Below, piece by piece: positions 1-8,988 of a stretch of DNA of 64,000 nucleotides. The DNA is from Thalassotalea sp. 273M-4 (lineage in GTDB: Bacteria; Pseudomonadota; Gammaproteobacteria; Enterobacterales; Alteromonadaceae), in contig NZ_CP166961.1 of the NCBI RefSeq assembly GCF_041410465.1, positions 2,914,001 through 2,978,000 of the forward strand. Reading direction: 5' to 3'. The notes under the pieces were generated by a model. The model saw only the letters and a program-made list of their open reading frames with translations, was not told the DNA's origin and searched no databases. The first letter of the stretch is position 1. Each line of letters begins with the position of its first letter. Both the position numbers and the translations under genes were made by a program.

Positions 1-68
1 TTTCCTATTTAAAAAAACAGCCAACACGCTGTTATGTATAACTATATAAATACAAGCTAACAGCGCAA

Positions 69-563
69 TTAAGCTGCTTCTTGCTCTTTCTGATCGCGAA
101 TTGCAGCAATAGTACGGGCAAGTTTGCCTGCAGATGCTTCTTTCATAGCGCTCATTAAACGTGCAATTGCTTCGTCGTAAGTTGGAAGTTTCGCTAGTAC
201 TGAAACGTCAACTGCGTTACCTTCGAATGCTGCTGCTTTAAGTTCTAAGTTTTCGTTAGTTTTAGCGAAATCTGAGAACAAACGAGCTGCGGCACCTGGG
301 TGTTCGTTAGAGAATGCAATTAGTGAAGGACCAACTAAAGAATCTTTGATAGATTCAAACTGAGTACCTTCTAAAGCGCGACGTGCTAAGGTGTTACGAA
401 CAACTTTCATCCATACACCGTTTTCACGTGCTTCTTTACGTAAAACAGTAATTGCATCAACTGTAACACCGCGAGAGTCTGCGATTACAACTGATTGAGC
501 GCCAGCAGCCGCTTCTTGAACTTCAGCAACAATTGCTTTTTTATCATCAAGATTGATAGCCAT
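69..563 (-). CDS. rplJ: 50S ribosomal protein L10
   Basis: Ribosomal protein L10 anchors the L7/L12 stalk on the large subunit and represses its own operon by binding the leader RNA. The 164-residue product begins [15 protein letters not shown] and contains the usual 'SRGVTV' and '[10 protein letters not shown]' segments of the family. The ATG at 561-563 is chosen because family members start there and a purine-rich 'CAGGAG' precedes it; the frame stays open 18 codons further upstream but that extension has no family match. It is read leftward after rplA; rplL is expected just beyond the left edge of the window, since no start codon for it is visible in bases 1-68. Confidence 0.97.
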   Translation of the reverse strand: MAINLDDKKAIVAEVQEAAAGAQSVVIADSRGVTVDAITVLRKEARENGVWMKVVRNTLARRALEGTQFESIKDSLVGPSLIAFSNEHPGAAARLFSDFAKTNENLELKAAAFEGNAVDVSVLAKLPTYDEAIARLMSAMKEASAGKLARTIAAIRDQKEQEAA

Positions 564-842
564 TGGCTTTAACTCCTGGTTCAACCGGATAAACCGGTAA
601 TTAAAACTCCTAAACAAACAATCTCATTTGTCTAGGCCATTACGGCGAGAGCCAGGTATTTAAGGAAATTCTTAATACTTGGGTAACACCATCTACGTAG
701 GAAATTAAGTCATTATTACCACACTCATAAAGTGCTTAAGGCTTTAATCACACCTACGGTCTTGGACGGGAGCAGAGTAAACAAAGAAATCTATCTCCTT
801 GTAGTATGCTAAACATACCCTCTGCACCTACCAAATTTTAGG
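564..842 (-). promoter_or_regulatory. rplJ (L10) autoregulatory leader
   Basis: This untranslated stretch of about 280 nt lies between the rplJ promoter and the rplJ start. On the minus strand a CGTAGG segment (plus 753-758) can pair with CCTACG (plus 696-701), enclosing further complementary stretches. That fits the long-range stem of the L10 leader known in gammaproteobacteria, where the L10-L7/L12 complex binds and blocks translation. The identification rests on position, length and this pairing; I did not fit the full covariance model. Confidence 0.65.
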
Positions 843-848
843 GGCGAA

Positions 849-877
849 ATTATAGTCTAATTTCTCCCCCTTGTAAA
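849..877 (-). promoter_or_regulatory. sigma-70 promoter for rplJ-rplL
   Basis: On the minus strand TTTACA (plus 872-877) is followed after exactly 17 bp by a perfect TATAAT (plus 849-854). The start site would be near 842, with a GC-rich segment just after the -10 box. It sits immediately after the rplA stop codon, matching the internal promoter known for rplJL in E. coli. Confidence 0.75.
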
Positions 878-883
878 CGACAA

Positions 884-1582
884 TTAGATGTCAGATAACG
901 AACTTTGAGCGATAGCTACACCAGCACCCATAGTTGTTGAAAGACTGATCTTCTTGAAGTAAGCACCTTTAGCTTGAGCTGGCTTAGCTTTCTTAAGAGC
1001 AGCCAATAAAGCAACAAGGTTTTCTTCTAATTGTGCGTTTTCGAAATCTACCTTACCGATAGTGGTATGGATGATACCGTTCTTGTCGTTACGGTAACGA
1101 ACCTGACCAGCTTTTGCGTTTTGTACCGCAGTAGCTACGTCTGGAGTTACAGTACCAACTTTAGGGTTAGGCATAAGACCACGTGGACCTAGAACCTGAC
1201 CTAGTTGGCCAACAACACGCATTGCGTCTGGAGTAGCGATAACAACGTCAAAGTTCATTTCGCCTTTCTTAACTTGCTCAGCTAAGTCTTCCATACCAAC
1301 GATATCTGCACCAGCTTCTTTAGCTTTCTCAACGTTAGCACCTTGAGTAAATACTGCAACGCGAACGTCACGACCAGTACCGTTTGGTAGTACAGCTGCA
1401 CCACGTACGTTTTGGTCTGATTTACGAGCATCAATGCCAAGGTTTACAGAAACATCTACACTTTCTTTGAAGTTAGCTGTTGCTAGTTCTTTCAACAAAG
1501 CTAATGCTTCATTGATTTCATATTCTTTTAAAACGTCTACTTTTTCACGGATAAGACGAGCGCGTTTTGATAATTTAGCCAT
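884..1582 (-). CDS. rplA: 50S ribosomal protein L1
   Basis: Ribosomal protein L1 binds 23S rRNA at the E-site stalk and, in E. coli, represses translation of the L11 operon. The 232-residue product has the usual length and the strongly conserved stretch '[15 protein letters not shown]' followed by '[12 protein letters not shown]'. It lies 3 bp downstream of rplK, so the two are translationally close and co-transcribed, and the rplJ promoter begins just after its stop codon. Confidence 0.98.
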   Translation of the reverse strand: MAKLSKRARLIREKVDVLKEYEINEALALLKELATANFKESVDVSVNLGIDARKSDQNVRGAAVLPNGTGRDVRVAVFTQGANVEKAKEAGADIVGMEDLAEQVKKGEMNFDVVIATPDAMRVVGQLGQVLGPRGLMPNPKVGTVTPDVATAVQNAKAGQVRYRNDKNGIIHTTIGKVDFENAQLEENLVALLAALKKAKPAQAKGAYFKKISLSTTMGAGVAIAQSSLSDI

Positions 1583-1585
1583 TGA

Positions 1586-2014
1586 TTAGTCCTCTACCAC
1601 TAAACCCATTGCACGAGCAGAGCCGGCAATTGTACGCACTGCAGCTTCCATTGAGCCAGCAGTTAGATCAGGTTCTTTCATCTTAACGATTTCTTCAAGT
1701 TGAGCTGTAGTAACAGTACCAACTTTCTCAGTGTTAGGACGACCTGAACCGCTCTTGATACCAGCAGCTTTCTTAAGTAAGTAAGAAGCAGGTGGAGTCT
1801 TAGTTTCAAAAGTGAAAGAACGATCGTTGTACACAGTAATAACTACTGGTACTGGAGCGCCTTTGTCTAATGAATCTGTTTTTGCGTTGAACGCTTTACA
1901 GAATTCCATGATGTTTACACCGTGTTGACCTAGTGCAGGACCAACTGGTGGTGACGGGTTAGCTGCACCAGCAGCAACCTGTAGCTTGATTAAAGCTTGG
2001 ACTTTCTTAGCCAT
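1586..2014 (-). CDS. rplK: 50S ribosomal protein L11
   Basis: Ribosomal protein L11 forms part of the GTPase-associated centre and is needed for RelA activation. The 142-residue product begins [13 protein letters not shown] and contains '[17 protein letters not shown]', the family hallmark. The start at 2012-2014 is chosen by family length; the frame is open 14 codons upstream with no match to the family. It is the first gene of the rplKA unit, followed 3 bp later by rplA. Confidence 0.98.
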   Translation of the reverse strand: MAKKVQALIKLQVAAGAANPSPPVGPALGQHGVNIMEFCKAFNAKTDSLDKGAPVPVVITVYNDRSFTFETKTPPASYLLKKAAGIKSGSGRPNTEKVGTVTTAQLEEIVKMKEPDLTAGSMEAAVRTIAGSARAMGLVVED

Positions 2015-2176
2015 GATAATACCTTTCAGTATGGGTACAAACGCAGCGCTATACACCGCTCCCCGTTAACAAAAAACGATTTTAATGAAACAAGGCACAG
2101 TTCACTAGTTTATAGCAATTACACCCCCTAAAAATTGTCTAACAACTTTCAGGTGTTCAAATAAAATCGGCGGTGG

Positions 2177-2206
2177 ATTATATTATAACCAGTAACGCTA
2201 AGGCAA
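2177..2206 (-). promoter_or_regulatory. probable promoter of rplKA
   Basis: On the minus strand TTGCCT (plus 2201-2206) and TATAAT (plus 2177-2182) are separated by 18 bp. They are followed by a GC-rich CCACCGCCG discriminator, as expected for a stringently controlled ribosomal promoter. The resulting leader of rplK would be about 155 nt. The rest of the gap upstream (2207-2476) holds only a short tandem repeat and no gene that I can support. Confidence 0.6.
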
Positions 2207-2401
2207 GCGGGAATTGCCTATTTAAGTAAAAAAGTGGTTATTTTTTAACTAGCCTAGCCCATATACTGGATCAAACGTGATAAAACCCGTACTCGGTGTG
2301 CCCTAAATAGCGAAACAATGGTTATAAGTTAATAACGTATGGCGTTGAACAAGGTGATTCTGATTTTATGAAAGGGTTACAACAGCGTCGAGATAACTAA
2401 T

Positions 2402-2433
2402 GGTTAATGGGTTAATGGGTTAATGGGTTAATG
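2402..2433. repeat. tandem octamer repeat (4 x GGTTAATG)
   Basis: Four perfect head-to-tail copies of GGTTAATG lie between the nusG terminator and the rplK promoter. It is a short simple repeat, possibly variable between strains; no function can be read from it. Confidence 0.85.
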
Positions 2434-2477
2434 ATAGAACGGTTGCCATGGATATGGACCTATCCCCCGTTTAAAAC

Positions 2478-2506
2478 AAAAAACCAGGCAATCGCCTGGT
2501 TTTTTT
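2478..2506 (-). terminator. Rho-independent terminator after nusG
   Basis: The stem ACCAGGC/GCCTGGT with a 4-nt loop (2483-2500) is flanked by A and T runs, so it could act on both strands. It ends the secE-nusG transcript 23 bp after the nusG stop codon. Confidence 0.85.
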
Positions 2507-2528
2507 AAATGCTTTGATACGTTTATGC

Positions 2529-3077
2529 TTATACTTTTTCAACTTGAGAGAACTCAAGCTCAACAGGTGTAGCACGACCAAAAATTGAAACAGAAACTTT
2601 AATTCGGCTTTTCTCGTAATCCAATTCTTCAACAACACCGTTAAAGTCAGCAAATGGACCGTCAATAACGCGTACCACTTCGCCTGGTTCGAATAATGTT
2701 TTAGGTCTTGGCTTGTCAGTTGAATCTTCAAGACGTTGAAGAATTCTGTCTGCTTCACGCTGAGTAATGGGTGCTGGACGATCACTCGTACCACCAATGA
2801 AACCAAGTACGCGAGGCACACTTTTCACTAAGTGCCATGCTTCTAAATCTTCAGGCACCATTTCGACAAGAACATAGCCTGGGAAGAATTTACGTGCACT
2901 TTTGCGCTTTTGGCCTGCACGCATTTCAACAACTTCTTCGGTCGGTACTAATATCTGACCAAATTTATCTTGCAGGCCATTAATTTCGATATGTTCCAAC
3001 AAGGTTTTTTGTACACGCGCTTCATAACCAGAAAAGGCTTGTACAACATACCATCTTAATTTTCTTTCTTCGGACAT
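2529..3077 (-). CDS. nusG: transcription termination/antitermination protein NusG
   Basis: NusG is the universal processivity factor of RNA polymerase and links it to Rho and to the ribosome. The 182-residue product has the NGN domain (about residues 8-110, with '[11 protein letters not shown]' and 'FPGYVLVEM') and a C-terminal KOW domain (about 128-180, '[14 protein letters not shown]'). It lies 2 bp after the secE stop codon, as in the secE-nusG operon of most bacteria, and is followed by a strong terminator. Confidence 0.98.
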   Translation of the reverse strand: MSEERKLRWYVVQAFSGYEARVQKTLLEHIEINGLQDKFGQILVPTEEVVEMRAGQKRKSARKFFPGYVLVEMVPEDLEAWHLVKSVPRVLGFIGGTSDRPAPITQREADRILQRLEDSTDKPRPKTLFEPGEVVRVIDGPFADFNGVVEELDYEKSRIKVSVSIFGRATPVELEFSQVEKV

Positions 3078-3079
3078 AA

Positions 3080-3460
3080 TTAAACCTGAATAGAAGTAAT
3101 GAAATTAACAGCTTTATATAATAAAGTATCGATAAGCCATAATAACAACGACATAATTAATGTTGCTACTAAAACAATACCGGTAGTTTGTACCGCTTCT
3201 TGACGAGTTGGCCATACTACTTTACGTACTTCTGTACGAGCTTCTTTGGCAAATGCCATTGCATTGCGACCTTTTTCAGTCTGCATTGCAACTAAACCAG
3301 CAATCACAACACCTGCAACTGCAGCAACGGCGCGGATCAATACTGATGCTTCACCGAAATAATAATTACCAAAAACGATACCACCAAGAATTAGAATTAC
3401 TAGCATCCATTTTGGTGTATCTAGAGAACCAGTTTCTTGGTTTTCTGTACTTGCATTCAT
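3080..3460 (-). CDS. secE: preprotein translocase subunit SecE
   Basis: SecE clamps the SecY channel in the inner membrane. The 126-residue product has three predicted membrane segments (about residues 18-38, 43-62 and 96-120), as in E. coli. The conserved amphipathic stretch with '[13 protein letters not shown]' lies before the last one. The ATG at 3458-3460 is chosen because the longer frame would run into the upstream tRNA-Trp gene. Transcribed with tRNA-Trp upstream and nusG downstream. Confidence 0.96.
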   Translation of the reverse strand: MNASTENQETGSLDTPKWMLVILILGGIVFGNYYFGEASVLIRAVAAVAGVVIAGLVAMQTEKGRNAMAFAKEARTEVRKVVWPTRQEAVQTTGIVLVATLIMSLLLWLIDTLLYKAVNFITSIQV

Positions 3461-3522
3461 AACTACTGACCTGTTCCCGTCATCTAGACAAACTTTCTCG
3501 CGTACTGCGAGAATTAGAAATT

Positions 3523-3599
3523 TGGCAGGGGTGGAGAGACTCGAACTCCCAACCGTCGGTTTTGGAGACCGCCGTTCTACCAATTGGAACTACACCCCT
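3523..3599 (-). tRNA. tRNA-Trp (CCA anticodon)
   Basis: A cloverleaf is visible on the minus strand: acceptor AGGGGTG/CACCCCT, anticodon loop CTCCAAA with anticodon CCA, T-loop TTCGAGTC, and an encoded 3' CCA at plus 3523-3525. It sits just upstream of secE, an arrangement common in gammaproteobacteria. Confidence 0.96.
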
Positions 3600-3695
3600 A
3601 ATATTTTATCGGACCATCACAGTACCGATATACTTGCCATGTGGGTTCTGCTGTTTCAAAGGGAAAATAGAGAATTACATGAGAAGTGAATGGGT

Positions 3696-3723
3696 ATTAT
3701 ACTTAGCTTCTGTAATTACTCAA
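3696..3723 (-). promoter_or_regulatory. probable promoter of tRNA-Trp-secE-nusG
   Basis: On the minus strand TTGAGT (plus 3718-3723) and TATAAT (plus 3696-3701) are 16 bp apart, placing the start about 90 bp upstream of the tRNA-Trp gene. No other gene is seen in the gap 3600-3891. Confidence 0.55.
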
Positions 3724-3891
3724 GATCTAATTGTTGTTCAATTCATCTATTGGATAAATTTTCTTCAGCGCACTCAGGTACTGGTAACAAGGCATAACGT
3801 CCTGACTAATTTTTCGCCTGGATTTTGCTAAAGTACAGTGCAAGATCTTTGCCCTGAACTTCTTTTAAATGCAAAAGGTATCAACTGAAAT

Positions 3892-4209
3892 TTAGAGGGG
3901 GTTATTGTTATACCTTTGGTCTAGCACTTTAGCTAAAGCAACTAAAATTGGCGAAGCATAGCCATAAAAATGTTTTAACCCGCTGCACAAGTAATTTAAC
4001 CCTAGTTCTTCGTCAGGTGTTTTAATAATTCGATTTTTAGGGCATTCCCCCCAACATAACTTTAAGTGCGGACATTGGAGGCAATAATCTGGCAGGCTAT
4101 CTCTTTTTGACATGCCAAAGGCTTCTTGCCTTATTGAAAACGCCATCTGATCACCATATTGACTATTGATATATTCTTTAATGTACTTTTCAATTAATAC
4201 ATCACACAT
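3892..4209 (-). pseudogene. remnant of a radical SAM sulfatase-maturase-like gene (C-terminal SPASM part)
   Basis: The 105-residue open frame resembles only the C-terminal tail of anaerobic sulfatase-maturating enzymes (AslB/anSME family). It carries 'CLQCPHLKLCWGECPKNR', the cysteine cluster that binds an auxiliary iron-sulfur cluster, and 'GLNYLCSGLKHFYG'. The radical SAM core with its CxxxCxxC motif, about 250 residues, is absent. A stop codon directly precedes the first ATG and no ribosome-binding site is seen. It lies in the gap between tuf and tRNA-Trp, which in relatives is normally empty. Most likely a decayed fragment of an acquired gene; expression as a small protein is possible but unsupported. 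Confidence 0.7.
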
Positions 4210-4305
4210 TTAGGGGTGTGTCGGTTGCTGCAACAATTCTTCTTTGTGTAGATAGAAGCTGACATGTCATTGTTTAAAGCATTTTCACTTTGTCGACTCG
4301 TTACA

Positions 4306-4336
4306 AACAAAAAGAGCAGCCAATGGCTGCTCTTTT
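4306..4336 (-). terminator. Rho-independent terminator after tuf
   Basis: A 10-bp perfect stem AAGAGCAGCC/GGCTGCTCTT with a 3-nt loop (4312-4334) is followed on the minus strand by a T-rich stretch. It lies 23 bp past the tuf stop codon. Confidence 0.85.
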
Positions 4337-4358
4337 CAGGTTTGGTGTTTAAAAATTA

Positions 4359-5543
4359 TTATTCAATAATTTTTGAAACAACACCAGCACCTACAGTACG
4401 GCCACCTTCACGGATAGCGAAACGTAAACCTTCGTCCATCGCAATTGGGTTGATTAGCTCTACAACAAACTTTAAGTTGTCGCCTGGCATTACCATTTCT
4501 ACGCCTTCTGGTAACTCAACTGCACCAGTGATGTCCGTTGTACGGAAGTAGAATTGTGGACGGTAACCTTTGAAGAATGGCGTGTGACGACCACCTTCAT
4601 CTTTCGTTAGTACGTATACTTCTGACTCAAACTTAGTGTGTGGCTTGATTGAACCAGGCTTACACAATACTTGACCACGTTGTACTTCATCACGCTTAGT
4701 ACCACGAAGAAGAACACCACAGTTCTCACCCGCACGACCTTCGTCTAGAAGCTTACGGAACATCTCTACACCAGTACATGTTGTCGTTGTTGTATCTTTA
4801 ATACCAACGATTTCTACGTCATCACCTACACGTACGATACCACGCTCAACACGACCTGTTACTACTGTACCACGACCTTGGATTGAGAATACGTCTTCGA
4901 TTGGAAGAATGAAATCACCATCGATTGCACGCTCTGGCTCTGGGATGTATGTGTCTAGCTCGTTTGCTAGCTCAAGAATCTTCTCTTCCCACTTCGCTTC
5001 ACCGTTCAATGCACCTAGTGCTGAACCTTGAATGATTGGTAAGTCATCACCTGGGAAGTCGTATTCTGAAAGAAGTTCACGTACTTCCATCTCTACTAGC
5101 TCTAGTAACTCTTCGTCGTCTACCATGTCACATTTGTTTAGGAATACGATGATGTAAGGTACACCAACCTGACGAGAAAGAAGGATGTGCTCACGTGTTT
5201 GTGGCATTGGACCGTCTGTTGCCGCTACTACTAAGATAGCGCCGTCCATTTGAGCTGCACCTGTGATCATGTTTTTAACGTAATCGGCGTGACCTGGACA
5301 GTCTACGTGCGCGTAGTGACGGTCTGCTGTGTCGTACTCAATGTGAGACGTGTTGATTGTGATACCACGCTCACGCTCTTCTGGAGCGTTATCGATTTGA
5401 GCAAAATCGCGCAGTTCACCACCGTGAGTTTTAGTAAGTACTGCAGAGATAGCAGCTGTTAGAGTTGTTTTACCGTGGTCAACGTGACCGATAGTACCAA
5501 CGTTAACGTGCGGTTTCGAACGTTCAAATTTTTCTTTAGCCAT
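4359..5543 (-). CDS. tuf: elongation factor Tu
   Basis: EF-Tu delivers aminoacyl-tRNA to the ribosome. The 394-residue product has the complete GTPase signature: P-loop '[10 protein letters not shown]' near residue 18, 'DCPGHADY' near 80 and 'NKCDMVDD' near 135. The second and third beta-barrel domains follow. It is co-transcribed downstream of four tRNA genes, exactly the thrU-tyrU-glyT-thrT-tufB order of E. coli, so it corresponds to tufB; a second copy may exist elsewhere. Confidence 0.98.
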   Translation of the reverse strand: MAKEKFERSKPHVNVGTIGHVDHGKTTLTAAISAVLTKTHGGELRDFAQIDNAPEERERGITINTSHIEYDTADRHYAHVDCPGHADYVKNMITGAAQMDGAILVVAATDGPMPQTREHILLSRQVGVPYIIVFLNKCDMVDDEELLELVEMEVRELLSEYDFPGDDLPIIQGSALGALNGEAKWEEKILELANELDTYIPEPERAIDGDFILPIEDVFSIQGRGTVVTGRVERGIVRVGDDVEIVGIKDTTTTTCTGVEMFRKLLDEGRAGENCGVLLRGTKRDEVQRGQVLCKPGSIKPHTKFESEVYVLTKDEGGRHTPFFKGYRPQFYFRTTDITGAVELPEGVEMVMPGDNLKFVVELINPIAMDEGLRFAIREGGRTVGAGVVSKIIE

Positions 5544-5636
5544 CTTAAAATTTACCTTAAGCCAATTAAGTTAAGTTTGGATAAAGATAATCATAGATGG
5601 TGAAGTCAGATACTTCAAAGAGGTAATAAAAGGGGA

Positions 5637-5712
5637 TGGTGCTAATAGGCAGATTCGAACTGCCGACCTCACCCTTACCAAGGGTGCGCTCTACCAACTG
5701 AGCTATATCAGC
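5637..5712 (-). tRNA. thrT: tRNA-Thr (GGT anticodon)
   Basis: The minus strand shows the acceptor stem GCTGATA/TATTAGC, anticodon loop CTTGGTAAG with anticodon GGT, T-loop TTCGAATC and an encoded CCA. It is the last of four tRNAs before tuf, equivalent to thrT. Confidence 0.96.
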
Positions 5713-5726
5713 GCCTTAAAAGATAA

Positions 5727-5800
5727 TGGAGCGGACGGCGGGAATCGAACCCGCAGCTTTAGCTTGGAAGGCTAAGGTATTACCACTATACGACGTCCGC
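5727..5800 (-). tRNA. glyT: tRNA-Gly (TCC anticodon)
   Basis: The acceptor stem GCGGACG/CGTCCGC, anticodon TCC in the loop CTTCCAA and an encoded CCA are visible on the minus strand. It is third in the tRNA-tuf operon. Confidence 0.96.
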
Positions 5801-5830
5801 GATCTTATGACTATCTTTGATAGACAAAAA

Positions 5831-5915
5831 TGGTGGAGGGAGGTGGATTCGAACCACCGAAGGCTGAGCCGTCAGATTTACAGTCTGATCCCTTTGGCCA
5901 CTCGGGAACCCCTCC
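5831..5915 (-). tRNA. tyrU: tRNA-Tyr (GTA anticodon)
   Basis: At 85 nt with a long variable arm this is a class II tRNA. The anticodon is GTA in the loop CTGTAAA, and CCA is encoded. It is second in the tRNA-tuf operon. Confidence 0.96.
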
Positions 5916-5932
5916 ATATTTTTTGATATTAA

Positions 5933-6008
<76 letters not shown>

Positions 6009-6027
6009 ACTGCATTAAGTGAGGCGA

Positions 6028-6056
6028 ATTCTAGATGAATGTTTTGCACCATGCAA
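6028..6056 (-). promoter_or_regulatory. stringent-type promoter of the tRNA-tuf operon
   Basis: On the minus strand TTGCAT (plus 6051-6056) and TAGAAT (plus 6028-6033) are separated by 17 bp. A GC-rich CGCCTC discriminator follows, the mark of ppGpp-controlled stable RNA promoters. The start site would lie near 6021, 13 bp before tRNA-Thr(TGT). Confidence 0.75.
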
Positions 6057-6158
6057 TAGCTAATTCAAAAAAAATTATAGTTTTTTTCTGTTCGCTTTAT
6101 TTTTAACCAATTCTAAAACAAAAAACAAACAACCGGTTAAAAAACCTGATTTTTAGGC

Positions 6159-6878
6159 TCAAATTAAGAATCTTTTAAGACCATAAAAGATTAATTGTGG
6201 CTCTAAAATATTTTGCTCCGCTGACAACTTTTGCAATTCGGCACCATTGCCACCGGTAAAAATAACTTGTTCGAGGTTAAGATTGGCTTTTGCAATAAGC
6301 ATTTTGGCAAGCTCTATTGCCCCCATCGTCGCTGCCCAACAACCAAGATTTACATTGTCGCTGGTATTTTGACCAAAGTCTAATTCTGTAACGGTGCCAA
6401 TACGCCCCTTTACTTTGGCGGTATTTTGATAAAGCGCTGACATCATCATATCGACCCCTGGAATAATCCAGCCACCGAGGTGCTGTTTGTTAGCGCTCAC
6501 TAAATCAATGGTTGTTGCGGTGCCTGAATCGACAATGAGTACGGTTTGGTTTGGGTATAAATAGTCAGCAGCCAAAATAGCCACCCATCTATCTGTGCCC
6601 ATTTGAGTTGGGTAAGTATAGGAGTTGGTCACCCCAAAAGCGCTGGCTTGTGTTTCTACTTGCACAAACCTTACTTGGTTAGCATCAGCCCATTGTTGGC
6701 ATTGGTCAGCAAACGATTGATTAGAGACAGAGACCAACACCAATGATTGGGGAATGGCCATTTGACTTAGCCGAGTAATAAACTCGTCCGTATGAGAATA
6801 TTTTGTGCTGGATAGTTTGCCATTACTTTCCAGCACATATTTGACTCTGGTATTTCCTATATCGACAAGAAGGTTCAC
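6159..6878 (-). CDS. coaX: type III pantothenate kinase
   Basis: CoaX phosphorylates pantothenate in the first step of coenzyme A synthesis. The 239-residue product shows the ASKHA-fold motifs: 'DIGNTRVKYV' at residues 6-15, 'GTDRWVAILAA' and 'VDSGTATTIDLV'. The start is GTG, sharing one base with the TAG stop of birA (TAGTG), so the two are translationally coupled. In E. coli this place after birA is held by the unrelated coaA; the birA-coaX pairing is as in Pseudomonas. Confidence 0.95.
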   Translation of the reverse strand: MNLLVDIGNTRVKYVLESNGKLSSTKYSHTDEFITRLSQMAIPQSLVLVSVSNQSFADQCQQWADANQVRFVQVETQASAFGVTNSYTYPTQMGTDRWVAILAADYLYPNQTVLIVDSGTATTIDLVSANKQHLGGWIIPGVDMMMSALYQNTAKVKGRIGTVTELDFGQNTSDNVNLGCWAATMGAIELAKMLIAKANLNLEQVIFTGGNGAELQKLSAEQNILEPQLIFYGLKRFLI

Positions 6879-7852
6879 TACATTCCTCTTAAACTGATTT
6901 CGCCTCCGTAAAAAGGTTGTCGTTTACCATCAACTTCAAGTAACAGAGCGCCATTTATATTTATCCCGCGACTAATACCACGAGTTTCTTTGTCGCCAGT
7001 GACCAATTTAACCGGCTTATTTATATATAGGTCATGACGTTGCCAGTCATCAAGCATTGGTGCCATGCCATATTTATTATGTAATTCTAATTTGTGCGCT
7101 ATTTTGTCAATCAGACTGGCAGCCAATTCATTGCGATCAACTCTAAAACCAAGCTCTTGTTCTAAATCGGTCCAAGGCTGATCTATTTTCGAACCACTAT
7201 AGGTAGGCATACTAATATTTAAGCCCAAGCCTAAAATACAGTTACCCGGCCCAGTACTTTGCCCTTCAAGCTCGACAAGAATACCCGCCAGTTTACGACC
7301 ATTAACATAAATATCATTTGGCCATTTTAATTGCACGTCCAAATCATAATCTTTTTTTAGCACATCGCTAACCGCGAGACCAACAACTAATGAGATCCCC
7401 ATTGCCGATGAAATGCCTTGGTCGAGGCGCCAGTACATAGACAAATAAAGGTGTGACGCAAATGGTGATACCCACTGTTTGCCTCGACGACCACGCCCAG
7501 CCGACTGATACTCTGAAATACAAACTTGGCCATTACGAATATTATTGGGCAGTCGACGCATTAAATACGAATTTGTCGAGTCGATAATGCTGTGTACTTC
7601 AACATAGTTACTCTTATTGCGAGCAAGCAATAATTCACTGATTTTAGTATTGTCTAAAAGCTTAATAGGGTAAGCAAGCTTATAGCCTTTACCTTGTACA
7701 CTAAAAATATCCAGTCCCATCTCGTTTAACACTTTAATGTGCTTTGAAATGGCGGTTCTGCTAACGCCAAGCTCCTGCGCTAAGACCTGACCAGAAATGA
7801 ATTTACCCTCCGCCAAACGACGAATAAGCAATTCTCTAACCACCTTTGCCAT
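6878..7852 (-). CDS. birA: biotin--protein ligase / biotin operon repressor
   Basis: BirA attaches biotin to the biotin carboxyl carrier protein and, with its DNA-binding domain, represses the bio operon. The 324-residue product has an N-terminal winged helix (about residues 15-60, 'GVSRTAISKHIKVL'). The ligase domain with the biotinyl-AMP loop 'GRGRRGKQWVSP' and 'KWPNDIYVNGRKLAGILVE' follows, then a short SH3-like C-terminal domain. The full repressor length suggests it regulates bio genes. It lies 12 bp after murB and overlaps coaX. Confidence 0.97.
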   Translation of the reverse strand: MAKVVRELLIRRLAEGKFISGQVLAQELGVSRTAISKHIKVLNEMGLDIFSVQGKGYKLAYPIKLLDNTKISELLLARNKSNYVEVHSIIDSTNSYLMRRLPNNIRNGQVCISEYQSAGRGRRGKQWVSPFASHLYLSMYWRLDQGISSAMGISLVVGLAVSDVLKKDYDLDVQLKWPNDIYVNGRKLAGILVELEGQSTGPGNCILGLGLNISMPTYSGSKIDQPWTDLEQELGFRVDRNELAASLIDKIAHKLELHNKYGMAPMLDDWQRHDLYINKPVKLVTGDKETRGISRGININGALLLEVDGKRQPFYGGEISLRGM

Positions 7853-7864
7853 AACTTTGTTCCT

Positions 7865-8875
7865 TTATAATAGGACTTCATCCAATTCTGCGATGATCCT
7901 GACTTCAGGTTCAAGATTGATGTTAAATTTGTTGAGGACGAAGCTTTTTACAAATTTTGCCAAATCGGTTACGTCTTTTCCTTGAGCGTTATCAATATTT
8001 ACTAAAACTAATGCCTGTTTTTTATGCACGGCGGCACCGCCAATCTGTTTGCCTTTTAAACCGCATTGATCAATTAGCCAACCGGCAGCCAATTTATACT
8101 TATCGTTGCCGTTTGGATAAGCTGGCATCTCTGGGTGATTTTGTTTTAAGGTCAGATAAGTGTGTTTATCTACAACAGGATTTTTAAAGAAACTTCCTGC
8201 ATTAGGTAACACCGCGGGATCGGGCAATTTACTTTGACGAATGGCGATGACTTTATTCATCACGTCTATCGCGCTACAGTGCTCAGCCAATTCGTTCAAG
8301 CCCTGATAATTTAAGCAAGGCTGCCACGTTTTTGCCAGCTTTAAGCCGATAGCGGTAATGATACCTTGGCCTTTAAGCGCATGCTTAAAAACACTATCGC
8401 GATAACCAAATTGGCATTGTTCAGCGCTCATTATTCGTTGTCGTTTACTAGCAAAATCAAACCATTTCACATAATCACAGACCGTGGCAAACTCAATACC
8501 GTAAGCACCAATATTTTGAATTGGCGCAGCCCCACAATTTCCGGGGATCAAAGCTAAGTTTTCAAGCCCTGGCATTCCTTGCTCTACACAATAGGAGACT
8601 AAATTATGCCAGTTCTCACCGCTTGCCGCTTCAATGTAGAAATAGTCGTCATCCTGCTTTACGTTTACGCCTTTAAACCTTGGACACACAACCATGCCTT
8701 CGTAGTCACAGGTGAACAAACTATTGCTACCACCACCAAGGATGTAAAAATGCTCAGGCAAATTTTCGGCAAAGGACGTTAATTGTTTGTGGTTTTCAAT
8801 GATCAAAGCCTGTTTGGCATAGGCTTCTAAAGCAAAACTATTGTACTGTTTTAGAGGGAAATGATTATGTAACAT
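7865..8875 (-). CDS. murB: UDP-N-acetylenolpyruvoylglucosamine reductase
   Basis: MurB makes UDP-N-acetylmuramate, an early cytoplasmic step of peptidoglycan synthesis, using FAD and NADPH. The 336-residue type I protein shows FAD-binding 'LGGGSNSLF' and 'GAAPIQNIGAYG'. The active-site motifs 'YRDSVFK', 'AGSFFKNPV' with the catalytic serine, and 'EPEVRII' near the end follow. The murB-birA pair is conserved in gammaproteobacteria. Confidence 0.97.
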   Translation of the reverse strand: MLHNHFPLKQYNSFALEAYAKQALIIENHKQLTSFAENLPEHFYILGGGSNSLFTCDYEGMVVCPRFKGVNVKQDDDYFYIEAASGENWHNLVSYCVEQGMPGLENLALIPGNCGAAPIQNIGAYGIEFATVCDYVKWFDFASKRQRIMSAEQCQFGYRDSVFKHALKGQGIITAIGLKLAKTWQPCLNYQGLNELAEHCSAIDVMNKVIAIRQSKLPDPAVLPNAGSFFKNPVVDKHTYLTLKQNHPEMPAYPNGNDKYKLAAGWLIDQCGLKGKQIGGAAVHKKQALVLVNIDNAQGKDVTDLAKFVKSFVLNKFNINLEPEVRIIAELDEVLL

Positions 8876-8949
8876 GCAAAGTAACGTTTTTGAGTTTTAG
8901 TGATTGTATCGAAAAACGCCAGCATTAACTATAAATGGATGGCTTAAAC

Positions 8950-8974
8950 GGGTGCAAACACAGGATTTGCACCC
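8950..8974 (-). terminator. probable terminator after hemE
   Basis: A perfect 9-bp inverted repeat GGGTGCAAA/TTTGCACCC with a 7-nt loop lies 15 bp beyond the hemE stop codon. The T tract on the minus side is weak (CGTTTAAG), so termination may be partial. Confidence 0.5.
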
Positions 8975-8988
8975 AAAGTGGGTCGATA

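Noticed and set aside
2471..2821. Minus-strand open frame of 116 codons over the nusG 3' end
   Set aside because: Lies in another frame inside nusG and its terminator; nusG is certain.
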